Shown here piece after piece: positions 12,812-19,065 of a stretch of DNA of 19,065 nucleotides. The notes under the pieces are model-generated. The model had not been told where the DNA came from. It was given only the letters and a program-made list of their open reading frames with translations, and did not search any database. Within the stretch, counting starts at the first letter, position 1, and each line of letters begins with the position of its first letter. The position numbers and the translations under genes are program-made. The stretch comes from Patescibacteria group bacterium UBA910 (GTDB lineage: Bacteria > Patescibacteriota > Minisyncoccia > Phycocordibacterales > DATDWN01): assembly GCA_002294445.1 (NCBI GenBank), contig DBEI01000047.1, forward strand, positions 1-19,065, given 5' to 3'.

Positions 12812-13582
12812 TTATGCCTTTATGTTGAGCTCAAGAGGGCAGTGATCAGACCCGAGAATTTCGCTGTGAATTTTTACTTTTGTTATCTCTGGCATCAATT
12901 CTTTATCTACAAAAAAATAATCAATTCTCCATCCTACATTTCTACTTCGTGCAAAAGTTTTCATATCCCAATAGGTATATACATCCTTCACATCTGGATT
13001 CTTCTCTCGCCACACATCTAGAAAATCTGCTTCTACCACTTTATCAATCCATGCACGTTCTTCTGGCAAGAAACCTGTATTTTTTTCATTTTCTTTTGGT
13101 CGAGCAAGGTCGATTGCGGTGTGCGCAGTATTTACATCACCACAAAACAAGACATGCATACCTTTTTTGCGGAGTTTTAAAATAAAATCTAGAAAATGAT
13201 CATAAAATTTGAGCTTATACGCAAGACGCTCTGGTCCACCACCTCCGTTGGGAAAGTAACAATTCAATAATACAAACTCATCAAAATAAGCAACGATAAG
13301 GCGCCCTTCTTGATCCATTTCTTCTACACCGAAACCATACTCTACTTTATTTGGTTCAATTTTTGAGTAAATAGCTACACCACTATAACCCTTTCTTGTT
13401 TTTGAAGAATTAAAATATGAGTGATAACCAAGAGGAGAACGAACCTCATCAGGAAGTTGATGAGACTCTGATTTAGTTTCTTGTAGACAAAAAATATCTG
13501 GCTTCTGGTCAACAAGCCATTGAAATGCACCTTTTTTAAAAGAAGCTCGAGCGCCATTTACGTTCCAAGAAATGATTTTCAT
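12812..13582 (-). CDS. xth: Exonuclease III family AP endonuclease
   Basis: The 256-aa product is a full-length exonuclease III/AP endonuclease of base excision repair. Motifs in order: ISWNVNGARA with Asn7, FCLQETK with Glu34, YSGVAIYSK, LNCYFPNGGGGPERL, the catalytic GDVNTAHTAIDL, the DNA-binding NVGWRIDYFFV and the closing GSDHCPLEL with the catalytic Asp-His. It should cut the phosphodiester 5' to abasic sites and remove 3' blocks using Mg2+. The extended -10 box TTTGCTACAAT ends 6 nt before the ATG, so the mRNA is leaderless. It is transcribed toward cca. Confidence 0.95.
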   Translation of the reverse strand: MKIISWNVNGARASFKKGAFQWLVDQKPDIFCLQETKSESHQLPDEVRSPLGYHSYFNSSKTRKGYSGVAIYSKIEPNKVEYGFGVEEMDQEGRLIVAYFDEFVLLNCYFPNGGGGPERLAYKLKFYDHFLDFILKLRKKGMHVLFCGDVNTAHTAIDLARPKENEKNTGFLPEERAWIDKVVEADFLDVWREKNPDVKDVYTYWDMKTFARSRNVGWRIDYFFVDKELMPEITKVKIHSEILGSDHCPLELNIKA

Positions 13583-13588
13583 GAGCTG

Positions 13589-13594
13589 ATTGTA
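13589..13594 (-). promoter_or_regulatory. -10 box of the exonuclease III gene (leaderless start)
   Basis: TG-C-TACAAT on the minus strand, 6 nt before the ATG at 13582. Extended -10 form, weak -35. Confidence 0.6.
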
Positions 13595-13634
13595 GCAAAT
13601 AAGGATATAGGAGGGAATTTTTTTATAAAAATAA

Positions 13635-13684
13635 GCCCCGCGCCTATTGTTTAGATAGACTGCGGGGCACTCGTCAGAGACGAG
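13635..13684 (-). terminator. Tandem hairpins ending the unknown two-gene cassette
   Basis: Directly after the stop at 13688 the minus strand has CTCGTC/GACGAG (13684-13670), then GCCCCGC/GCGGGGC (13668-13662 and 13641-13635) with an inner 4-bp stem, followed by TTATTTTTAT. The second hairpin is a typical intrinsic terminator and isolates the cassette from the exonuclease III gene. Confidence 0.75.
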
Positions 13685-13687
13685 ATT

Positions 13688-15007
13688 TTAATACTGCTTC
13701 AGAAGGTGACAGTGAAAGCTGAGCCGAATCGGCTGACCGGCGGCCTTGGCGATACCAAATGACTCACGGATTTGCGTCTTGCGCTCCTCCACGAGTTGAG
13801 CCAGCATCTGCTTGCGCTCCCGCTGATTCTTGCCCTGCACTCGAGTAGAGAGGATCTTCTCGTTGAAGCACTCCTCCTCACCAAACTGCAGAACCAGAGC
13901 GGCTGCAATACCGAACTTGCCGACCTGCACCGCCTTGTCAAAGGCGAGCGGAGCGACAGACTTCAGGTCGAGCTTCTCGCCGCCGAAGAGCATCTTGCCG
14001 ACAAGATTGTTTAGAGCGTTCGCCCAAGCAATCTTTCCATTGCCCAAGGTGTATGCGAGCTGATCCGTGTACTTCTCGCGAAATGTCGGATCAGACCCCA
14101 TTCCCTTCCGTGCCAGACTGGCGAAGGTGTAGTGATGAAGCGTGCCCTTGAAGAACTGCTCGATTGCTCGATCAGTCAACTTGGCGAGAGCAGCGTTTTT
14201 GCGCTTGCTCTCGTAGGGCATTGCGAGGGCGTTGACCACCATTGCGTGGAAATAGAAGTTGAGACCTCTCTCGCTGTACTTTTCGAGCCAGCGAATGAGG
14301 ACACTCTCGATCTCATTCCTCGACATGCCCATCACCTCGAGCCGCCTGGTCAAAGCATTGACCTTGCTGGTCTCGATGTCCGTCTGCTCCTCAACCGCGC
14401 CGTTGTCGTCGTGATAGGTGTGGCGCTTTTGCGGCTCAGTCCATCCGATCCACTTCTGGCACCACTCGTCGCCGAGATAGTGAAAGAAGTGGTCTCCGTC
14501 GTAGAAATGACACAAGAGAAGCCAACGCTCGATTTGAGCACAGAACTTCTTATCCTTCGGGCGATACATCTCAAAGATGCGCTCGGTTGCGTTGATTTCC
14601 CACGAGCCGGCCCACGTTGCAATCTCCTTCCAGCCACTGGCCGGATCGATCTTCTCCATCATCGTCTTGAAAAGAAGATTGATGAAGTCCGTGAGCTGCT
14701 TTTTGGTCCAACCAAAAAACTTGGTGATACCCGGAAGCGTGAAGTAGATCGTGCTGTCCTTAGAACACACGACCGGCTCTGCACCAACATGTCCCGAAGA
14801 CTTCACAGTGTCCAGCTGGACTCCGTGGATGCGAGATGGGTCCTGAAAGAAGAAACCCTTGTCGACGAGAGCGTTGAGCTCCGTCAAGGCGTCGTCCTTC
14901 AAGTTGTTGATGAACAAGAGCTTGAGGCGCTCTGTCGGGTTCTCAATGAATGCCAATTGGCGTCTGATCTCTTCAACGGCTGTGCCGCTGATTGCTGCGT
15001 TTTTCAT
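13688..15007 (-). CDS. Unrecognised 439-aa soluble protein
   Basis: The start at 15007 is supported by AAGGAGATCGAA before the ATG. The product has no signal peptide or membrane segment. It is mostly helical, with an aromatic- and His-rich centre (about 150-205, with WLLLCHFYDGDHFFHYL and HTYHDDN) that could bind metal, and a helical C-terminal half ending in a Lys/Arg/Gln-rich stretch and FHCHLLKQY. I do not recognise a family. It follows the 105-aa gene with a 35-nt overlap, so the two are translationally coupled. GC-rich codons and an SD-led start set it apart from neighbours and suggest transfer. The long open frame on the other strand (14132-15058) is judged a shadow. Confidence 0.65.
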   Translation of the reverse strand: MKNAAISGTAVEEIRRQLAFIENPTERLKLLFINNLKDDALTELNALVDKGFFFQDPSRIHGVQLDTVKSSGHVGAEPVVCSKDSTIYFTLPGITKFFGWTKKQLTDFINLLFKTMMEKIDPASGWKEIATWAGSWEINATERIFEMYRPKDKKFCAQIERWLLLCHFYDGDHFFHYLGDEWCQKWIGWTEPQKRHTYHDDNGAVEEQTDIETSKVNALTRRLEVMGMSRNEIESVLIRWLEKYSERGLNFYFHAMVVNALAMPYESKRKNAALAKLTDRAIEQFFKGTLHHYTFASLARKGMGSDPTFREKYTDQLAYTLGNGKIAWANALNNLVGKMLFGGEKLDLKSVAPLAFDKAVQVGKFGIAAALVLQFGEEECFNEKILSTRVQGKNQRERKQMLAQLVEERKTQIRESFGIAKAAGQPIRLSFHCHLLKQY

Positions 15008-15290
15008 TTCGATCTCCTTGTGCGTGCTCTGATCTTTCGGACCGAGCGTGCTCTATAGGGGTTGAAGTTTTACTTACCAGTTGCATGAACTCTTTCGGGA
15101 AATCCCGACGAAGTTTTGCAAGGAAGTATGTGGCACGTGCCTGACGGCGCGGCCAACGGAACGCTGCGAGTTCTTGAGCTCGATTTGGATTGTTATCCTT
15201 AGCGAACCCAACGAGTTCCGGATACCCAAGGGCACCAGATGACTCTCTTACCAGTTCTTCGAGTTGTTTTTGCGGTCCATCTCTGGACAT
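14973..15290 (-). CDS. Unrecognised 105-aa protein, first gene of the cassette
   Basis: AGAAAGGAAC precedes the ATG at 15290. Residues 1-70 look like a folded, mixed-charge domain (GALGYPELVGFAKDN, RWPRRQARATYFLAKLRRD); the last 35 (from SKTSTPIEH) are polar, low in complexity and overlap the start and ribosome binding site of the next gene. A GAGCACGC direct repeat lies in that overlap. No family is recognised. Size and position before a larger partner are compatible with a two-gene functional pair, for example a small accessory protein and its effector, but this is conjecture. GC-rich codons as in the 439-aa gene. Confidence 0.55.
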   Translation of the reverse strand: MSRDGPQKQLEELVRESSGALGYPELVGFAKDNNPNRAQELAAFRWPRRQARATYFLAKLRRDFPKEFMQLVSKTSTPIEHARSERSEHAQGDRNEKRSNQRHSR

Positions 15291-15364
15291 TTACTGTTCC
15301 TTTCTGACAATGAACTACTGGGATTTATTATACAGTTATTATATATATTTGTCAATTATAAAAA

Positions 15365-16282
15365 TTACTTTTTTCCGTGAAATTTCTTGTGAATATCACG
15401 CAGATGCTTATCAGTCACATGAGTATATATTTGAGTAGTAATAATACTCGAATGTCCCAAAAGAGCTTGTACTGAGCGTATATCTGCACCGTTTGAGAGG
15501 AGGTCTGTAGCAAAAAGGTGACGCATGGTGTGAGGTGTGACTCGTTTTGAGATCCCTGCTTTAATTGCATACTGTTTAATAATGCGCTCTATTGTGCGTT
15601 TTGTAAGAGGACTCGGCTCAGGACTTACTATTTCTTTACCCACCTGTACAAAAAGGGCATCATTCATATCCTTTCGCATCTTTAAATACGCTCTCACGCA
15701 ATCCTTTGCTCTTTCTGACAAAAATACCACCCGAACCTTTCCACCCTTTCCTCGGATAGAGATTTCATCTGAATGCAGATCAATATCAGATGTTAAAGAA
15801 CAGAGTTCCGACACACGTAATCCTGTAGAAAACAAGAGTTCGAGGATTGCTTTGTCTCGTACAGACTTTAAATCGGTACCTTGAGGAGCATCCAAAAGGC
15901 GAGTAAGCTCGTTTTCCGTAATGAGGTCGAGTGATCGCTCTGCGGTTTTTGCTAATTCGATGCGTTCAGCCTGGAGAGACTTCACACTTTGTCGAGCTAA
16001 ATACTTCAGAAATGCCCGAATTGCAATAAGGTAGTAATTTTGAGTACGTTTTGAGAGAGTTTGTTGTTTTGCTTTATCGAGTCCTGAAGGTTGTCGATTG
16101 AGCCACAAACGAAACTGCCGTACCGTCTCGTCAGTAATCTCTCCTGGGTCGTCTGTTTTTATAAACTCAAAAAAACGACTTAAATAATGGTCATAATTCT
16201 CAACCGTCTTTAAAGATCGTCCTTTTTCTATTTCAATATACTCTAGAAACTGCTGTTTAAGGGCTTTAAGTGAGCTTGCCAT
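15365..16282 (-). CDS. XerC/XerD-type tyrosine recombinase
   Basis: From the ATG at 16282 the product is 305 aa, the usual Xer length. The frame also opens at 16327, but TATAAT lies 6 nt before 16282, so the shorter form is preferred. An N-terminal SAM-like DNA-binding domain (about 1-90) precedes the catalytic domain with Arg156 (TGLRVSEL), Lys179 (RGKGGK), His251 and Arg254 (HTMRH), His277 (LGHSS) and nucleophile Tyr286 (IYTH). All active-site residues are present. Expected to resolve chromosome dimers at a dif site; no dif-like site was identified here. It could instead be an integrase, but length and sequence favour Xer. Confidence 0.93.
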   Translation of the reverse strand: MASSLKALKQQFLEYIEIEKGRSLKTVENYDHYLSRFFEFIKTDDPGEITDETVRQFRLWLNRQPSGLDKAKQQTLSKRTQNYYLIAIRAFLKYLARQSVKSLQAERIELAKTAERSLDLITENELTRLLDAPQGTDLKSVRDKAILELLFSTGLRVSELCSLTSDIDLHSDEISIRGKGGKVRVVFLSERAKDCVRAYLKMRKDMNDALFVQVGKEIVSPEPSPLTKRTIERIIKQYAIKAGISKRVTPHTMRHLFATDLLSNGADIRSVQALLGHSSIITTQIYTHVTDKHLRDIHKKFHGKK

Positions 16283-16288
16283 AGGAAA

Positions 16289-16294
16289 ATTATA
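16289..16294 (-). promoter_or_regulatory. -10 box of the Xer gene (leaderless start)
   Basis: TG-G-TATAAT on the minus strand (consensus extended -10), 6 nt before the ATG at 16282. This decides the start codon. Confidence 0.65.
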
Positions 16295-16341
16295 CCATAA
16301 GCATGTCGCACAATAATATACACTCATGCCATATAAAGCCC

Positions 16342-16370
16342 TTGCATTATAAGATTATTTATGATATCTT
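16342..16370 (+). promoter_or_regulatory. Probable rpsO promoter
   Basis: TTGCAT (16342-16347) and TATCTT (16365-16370) are 17 nt apart. The predicted start is only a few bases before the rpsO ATG (16380). GAGGAG at 16372-16377 looks like a Shine-Dalgarno sequence but is just 2 nt from the ATG, so it may not be used. Confidence 0.45.
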
Positions 16371-16379
16371 TGAGGAGCA

Positions 16380-16646
16380 ATGTTAACCAAGACAAAAAAA
16401 GCAAAAGTTATCGACGCGGTAAAAATCCACGACACAGACACAGGATCTCCTGAGGTTCAGATTTCTATTCTCTCAAAACGAATCGATGAACTCGCTTCAC
16501 ACCTCAAGAAAAATGCTAAAGATAACCATTCTCGACGAGGACTCCTCCAGATGGTAGCTGACCGAAAGGCTCACATGAAATACCTCGAGAAGAAATCTCC
16601 AAAACGATACGCTTCACTTGTAAAAAAACTTGGATTGAAGAAATAA
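16380..16646 (+). CDS. rpsO: Ribosomal protein S15
   Basis: The 88-aa product has the usual S15 length and signatures: IHDTDTGSPEVQISILSKRI, the loop KDNHSRRGLLQMVADRKAHM and the terminal KRYASLVKKLGLKK. S15 binds the central domain of 16S rRNA early in 30S assembly and forms bridge B4 with the 50S subunit. In many bacteria rpsO is followed by pnp; here a strong terminator and a NYN-domain gene follow instead. Confidence 0.98.
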   Translation: MLTKTKKAKVIDAVKIHDTDTGSPEVQISILSKRIDELASHLKKNAKDNHSRRGLLQMVADRKAHMKYLEKKSPKRYASLVKKLGLKK

Positions 16647-16680
16647 CAAAAAAACTAGACTCCGGTCTAGTTTTTTTGTT
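16645..16680 (+). terminator. rpsO terminator
   Basis: Perfect 16-bp arms (16645-16660, 16665-16680) around TCCG: an A7-CTAGAC / GTCTAG-T7 hairpin that starts inside the stop codon. Works in both directions. Confidence 0.9.
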
Positions 16681-16684
16681 GTGA

Positions 16685-16856
16685 TATACTTAATTTGTTC
16701 TCTTTTTTTTATAATCACTTAATCTAGGAGTTACGAAGCTGAGCAAAGTTCGCGGCGGACGAAGAAATAATTGAAGGTGTACTTGTTGGTACGGCGGAAA
16801 TTATTTTACTGAAGTCAAACAAAGAAATTTGCCAGCTACGGAAGTCCCTTTTACAT
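16685..16856 (+). promoter_or_regulatory. Promoter and long structured leader of the NYN gene
   Basis: TATACT (16685-16690) is the only convincing -10 box upstream, which would give a leader of about 160 nt, unlike the leaderless genes around it. The leader can form AAATAATT / AATTATTT (about 16765-16772 and 16799-16806) around a GTAC...GTAC core, and contains the GC-rich stretch GTTCGCGGCGGACGAAG. The ATG has no Shine-Dalgarno sequence. A cis-acting control element is possible. Confidence 0.35.
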
Positions 16857-17444
16857 ATGTCTGTTATTAAACATAAGAATCAACGAGTTGGTGTATTTAT
16901 CGATACACAAAACCTCTATCATAGTGCTAAAAACCTGTACGGATGCAAAGTAAATTTTGACCAAGTTGTCAAAGATGGTCTTGCAGGGCGTTCCCTCATT
17001 CGTGCAGTTGCATACGTGATCACTACAGAAGCAGGGGATGAGAAAGGTTTTTTTGAAGCACTTGAAAAAGTAGGTATTGAAACAAAAACAAAAAACTTAC
17101 AAATCTTTTCTGGTGGTGCAAAGAAAGGAGATTGGGATGTGGGAATGGCAGTAGATGCAATTAAACTCGCACCAAAACTCGACGCTGTCATACTCGTAAC
17201 AGGGGATGGGGACTTTGTTCCGCTTGTTGAATACCTTCGCACAAACCAAGGGTGCCAAGTAGAAGCAATCTCATTTGGAAAATCTTCTTCTTCAAAACTT
17301 ATTGAAGCAGTCGATGACTTTATCGATCTTGATCAAAATCCTGCAAAATACTTGATTGGATACAGAAATCGTCGTACTCAAAGAAGAGTCTTTCGCAAAA
17401 AACACGCCGGAGAAGACAGGGAGATTGAAAATTCATCGGAATAA
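16857..17444 (+). CDS. NYN domain protein (LabA/DUF88-like, PIN-fold RNase)
   Basis: The 195-aa product carries the NYN/PIN-like fold: VGVFIDTQNLYHSAK with Asp16 and Asn19, a helical part, GDWDVGMAVDAIK with Asp92/Asp94 and ILVTGDGDFVPLVEYL with Asp117/Asp119. These acidic residues form the Mg2+ site of PIN-type ribonucleases. The last 35 residues are basic (RNRRTQRRVFRKKHAGED) and may bind RNA. Related LabA/YacP-type proteins act in RNA processing and regulation; the substrate here is unknown. Single gene with a terminator at 17477-17520. Confidence 0.9.
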   Translation: MSVIKHKNQRVGVFIDTQNLYHSAKNLYGCKVNFDQVVKDGLAGRSLIRAVAYVITTEAGDEKGFFEALEKVGIETKTKNLQIFSGGAKKGDWDVGMAVDAIKLAPKLDAVILVTGDGDFVPLVEYLRTNQGCQVEAISFGKSSSSKLIEAVDDFIDLDQNPAKYLIGYRNRRTQRRVFRKKHAGEDREIENSSE

Positions 17445-17476
17445 TGTATCATTCACACATTGACCTGTGTTTTTCG

Positions 17477-17520
17477 GGAGGTAGCCATACGATTCATACT
17501 CAGTACGGACCTCCTTTTTT
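17477..17520 (+). terminator. Terminator of the NYN gene
   Basis: GGAGGT (17477-17482) pairs with ACCTCC (17509-17514), an inner CCATAC/GTACGG step adds pairs with one mismatch, and T6 follows. Confidence 0.8.
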
Positions 17521-17523
17521 ATA

Positions 17524-17552
17524 TTCACTATATCCACACATCTTGGTATACT
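17524..17552 (+). promoter_or_regulatory. Promoter of the 315-aa membrane protein gene (leaderless)
   Basis: TTCACT (17524-17529) and TG-G-TATACT (17547-17552) with 17-nt spacing; the ATG at 17560 follows after 7 nt. Confidence 0.65.
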
Positions 17553-17559
17553 TATAAAA

Positions 17560-18507
17560 ATGCCTACTGACCCTTTGGACAAAAAAAATAGTCTGCAATC
17601 TATTGTTGATAGTATTCAGACGCAGGCAGCAACATCAGTAAAATCTGATTCTACAAAGGGCTACGTACCAAACCCTGAACTCAAATCTCTTCGCACGTTT
17701 CAAGGTGATATCCAAGAACATATAGACACAAAAAAAGAAACTATCACCAGTATCGCGATTGCCGAACAAAAAAAGAAAATCGAGAACAACATACCGACAT
17801 ACACAGAGCGTCCAAAAAGTTCTGGATACACACCATTACTCACTATCATTGCTGTCATTTGTTTTATTGGCGGGGGAGTAATCTTTGGTGGTCTATATTT
17901 TTTCAATACACAAAAAGAAACTGAGGTGGCTGTGGCAACAAAAAAAACAATAATTCCATACACTCAAAAGAAAGAGATTGTCGTACCTGAAACACAAGAG
18001 GGGGCACTGGCGCAACTTATTTCAGCACGAGACTCTTTTGTAGTTGAAGTAAATGGTGTTCTGTATACATCATTCCTGCACGGCACAAGTAGCCTGAGCA
18101 CAGCAGACACCCTTCAATTAGTTACACCTCGTATAGGAGACACTCTCAAAAGAAACATTTCTGATATCATGGTTGGGGTATATTCTTATGATACCAATGA
18201 AATATTTATCATCGTAAAACCAGATGATTTTGGTATTGCATACTCAGAAATGCTCAACAAAGAAAATACCCTTGTAGCAGACATGTCTCCATTGTTCCCA
18301 AAACTATCTACATATTTATCATCAAACCCACCAGTATTTATTGATGAAACATATAAAAACAAGGATGTGCGTGTAATCAAAAATGCGGTTGGCGAGGTGG
18401 TGTTCTTGTATGGCTTTATCGACCGAAACACACTAGTTATGACTGCAAACGAACGTATATTTGAAGCAATACTTAATAAATATACTCAAAGTAAGCTTGT
18501 GCGATAA
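17560..18507 (+). CDS. Single-pass membrane protein with extracytoplasmic domain
   Basis: The 315-aa product has a polar N-terminal part (1-88, rich in Lys, Gln and Thr, probably cytoplasmic), one membrane helix at about 91-115 (LLTIIAVICFIGGGVIFGG) and an outer domain of about 200 residues with alternating strands and helices and no cysteine. Motifs such as VNGVLYTSFLHG, NEIFIIVKPDDFGIAYSEML and a terminal NTLVMTANERIFEAIL show a compact domain but no known family. It is not an enzyme I can identify. The start follows the leaderless promoter. The next gene, on the same strand, has its own promoter, so no operon is implied. Confidence 0.75.
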   Translation: MPTDPLDKKNSLQSIVDSIQTQAATSVKSDSTKGYVPNPELKSLRTFQGDIQEHIDTKKETITSIAIAEQKKKIENNIPTYTERPKSSGYTPLLTIIAVICFIGGGVIFGGLYFFNTQKETEVAVATKKTIIPYTQKKEIVVPETQEGALAQLISARDSFVVEVNGVLYTSFLHGTSSLSTADTLQLVTPRIGDTLKRNISDIMVGVYSYDTNEIFIIVKPDDFGIAYSEMLNKENTLVADMSPLFPKLSTYLSSNPPVFIDETYKNKDVRVIKNAVGEVVFLYGFIDRNTLVMTANERIFEAILNKYTQSKLVR

Positions 18508-18512
18508 ATAGA

Positions 18513-18541
18513 TTTGCTCGATTAAACGAGGGTGATACAAT
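18513..18541 (+). promoter_or_regulatory. Promoter of the DksA/TraR-like gene (leaderless)
   Basis: TTTGCT (18513-18518) and TG-A-TACAAT (18536-18541) with 17-nt spacing; the ATG at 18548 follows after 6 nt. A small inverted repeat CTCG/CGAG (18517-18530) overlaps the -35 box. Confidence 0.65.
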
Positions 18542-18547
18542 AGACAC

Positions 18548-18910
18548 ATGACAATAAATACAGAGCACTTCAAAGAAAAACTAAAGGCTGAATTAAAAAT
18601 AGTGGAAACAGAACTTGAATCAGTGGGTCGCAAGAACCCATCAAACCCTTTAGACTGGGAAGCAAAAGAGGGAGATATTGACGTGGATGTAGCAGAAGAA
18701 GCAGAAATTGCAGAAGGTATTGAACAATACGAAAACAATTCTGCAATTCTAAAACAACTAGAGACTCGATATAACGAAGTAAAGGATGCTCTTGCAAAAA
18801 TAGACTTAGGTACCTATGGTATTTGTGAAATATCAGGGCTTCCAATCGAAGAAGATCGTTTGGAGGCGAATCCGGCGGCGAGAACCTGTAAAGCTCACAT
18901 GAACGACTAA
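18548..18910 (+). CDS. DksA/TraR family protein with degenerate zinc finger
   Basis: The 120-aa product has a long coiled-coil (about 5-85, with the acidic stretch EGDIDVDVAEEAE in the turn) followed by the C-terminal finger: YGICEISGLPIEEDRLEANP then AARTCKAH. The family usually has C-x2-C and C-x2-C; here the second Cys is Ser96 and the fourth ligand is His117 (Cys93, Cys114 kept). DksA-like proteins reach into the RNA polymerase secondary channel and change promoter selection. The acidic turn is present, so a transcriptional role is likely, but whether zinc is bound is uncertain. The stop lies in the left arm of a long inverted repeat. Confidence 0.88.
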   Translation: MTINTEHFKEKLKAELKIVETELESVGRKNPSNPLDWEAKEGDIDVDVAEEAEIAEGIEQYENNSAILKQLETRYNEVKDALAKIDLGTYGICEISGLPIEEDRLEANPAARTCKAHMND

Positions 18911-19032
18911 TCAAATAAAATTGGTTGATTGCTTTGTTGCTTGTTTTGTTTGTCCCACGCGCAGTACTCCTGTACAACTTGGTCACAAACAAAACTTCGC
19001 GCCTCGCACTCAACTCAATTTAATTTGATTAG
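18907..19032. repeat. Long imperfect inverted repeat after the DksA-like gene
   Basis: CTAATCAAAT (18907-18916) pairs with ATTTGATTAG (19023-19032), AAATTG with CAATTT (18918-18923, 19016-19021), GTTGA with TCAAC (18924-18928, 19010-19014), and TTTTGTTTGT with ACAAACAAAA (18944-18953, 18985-18994). The centre holds GTAC-TCCT-GTAC. It may serve as a terminator or be a repeat element or structured RNA. The left arm contains the stop codon of the upstream gene. Confidence 0.55.
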
Positions 19033-19065
19033 TAATAGGAATTAAATTTAAACTCATTTAAATCT

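Noticed and set aside
14132..15058. A 308-codon open frame on the plus strand, antisense to the 439-aa gene
   Set aside because: No ribosome binding site or promoter, composition dominated by Leu, Val and Glu as expected for the antisense of GC-rich codons. The minus-strand gene has a strong SD, a coupled neighbour and a terminator.
16283..16327. Longer N-terminus of the Xer recombinase (start at 16327)
   Set aside because: The added 15 residues lie across the TATAAT box and are not needed for the usual Xer length; 16282 fits the leaderless pattern.
1..19065. CRISPR array or insertion sequence
   Set aside because: No series of evenly spaced direct repeats and no transposase gene was found. 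The repeats present are pairs or inverted repeats. The only recombinase is of the Xer type.

Overview
The window looks like chromosomal DNA of a small-genome bacterium of the Patescibacteria/CPR type, probably Parcubacteria-like. This rests on the mix of genes (single Xer recombinase, HD-domain CCA-adding enzyme, YraN, RNHCP protein, NYN protein, DksA-like protein with a degenerate zinc finger), tRNA genes that do not encode CCA, and many genes whose -10 box sits 6-7 nt before the ATG, so their mRNAs should be leaderless. The lineage is inferred from style; there is no rRNA marker here.

Layout. 1-1232: a minus-strand operon of a lipoprotein (cut by the window edge) and two small membrane proteins, all with good Shine-Dalgarno sites and with hairpin-rich spacers. 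1371-3849: a large secreted protein with three Fn3-like repeats and a pectate-lyase-type beta-helix. 3995-10680: a segment whose two ends carry the same set of parts pointing outward: an HTH/LAGLIDADG-like gene, tRNA genes, long perfect hairpins and a conserved structured repeat of about 105-125 nt that lies downstream of a tRNA-Gly gene at both ends. Inside it are an exported trypsin-like protease, a RHH/RelE-type toxin-antitoxin pair with a visible operator, a four-helix membrane protein with an internal repeat, an RNHCP protein, an EEP-family phosphodiesterase, a repeat-laden tRNA-Pro locus, yraN, and a 418-nt palindrome-rich spacer with DnaA boxes. 10754-13582: cca, a 585-nt non-coding stretch with RNA-like hairpins, and an exonuclease III gene. 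13635-15290: two unrecognised genes, GC-richer and SD-led, that look imported. 15365-18910: Xer recombinase, rpsO, a NYN-domain protein, a single-pass membrane protein and a DksA/TraR-like protein. The window closes with a long imperfect inverted repeat.

How the parts fit. Most genes are single transcription units with their own extended -10 promoters. Clear multi-gene units are the left-edge operon, the toxin-antitoxin pair, the EEP/RNHCP pair and the unknown 105/439-aa pair. The CCA-adding enzyme is consistent with four tRNA genes lacking CCA. The most unusual material is the tRNA-Gly-linked structured repeat, whose two copies differ mainly by paired compensatory changes, and the linked HTH/LAGLIDADG-like genes that abut tRNA genes.
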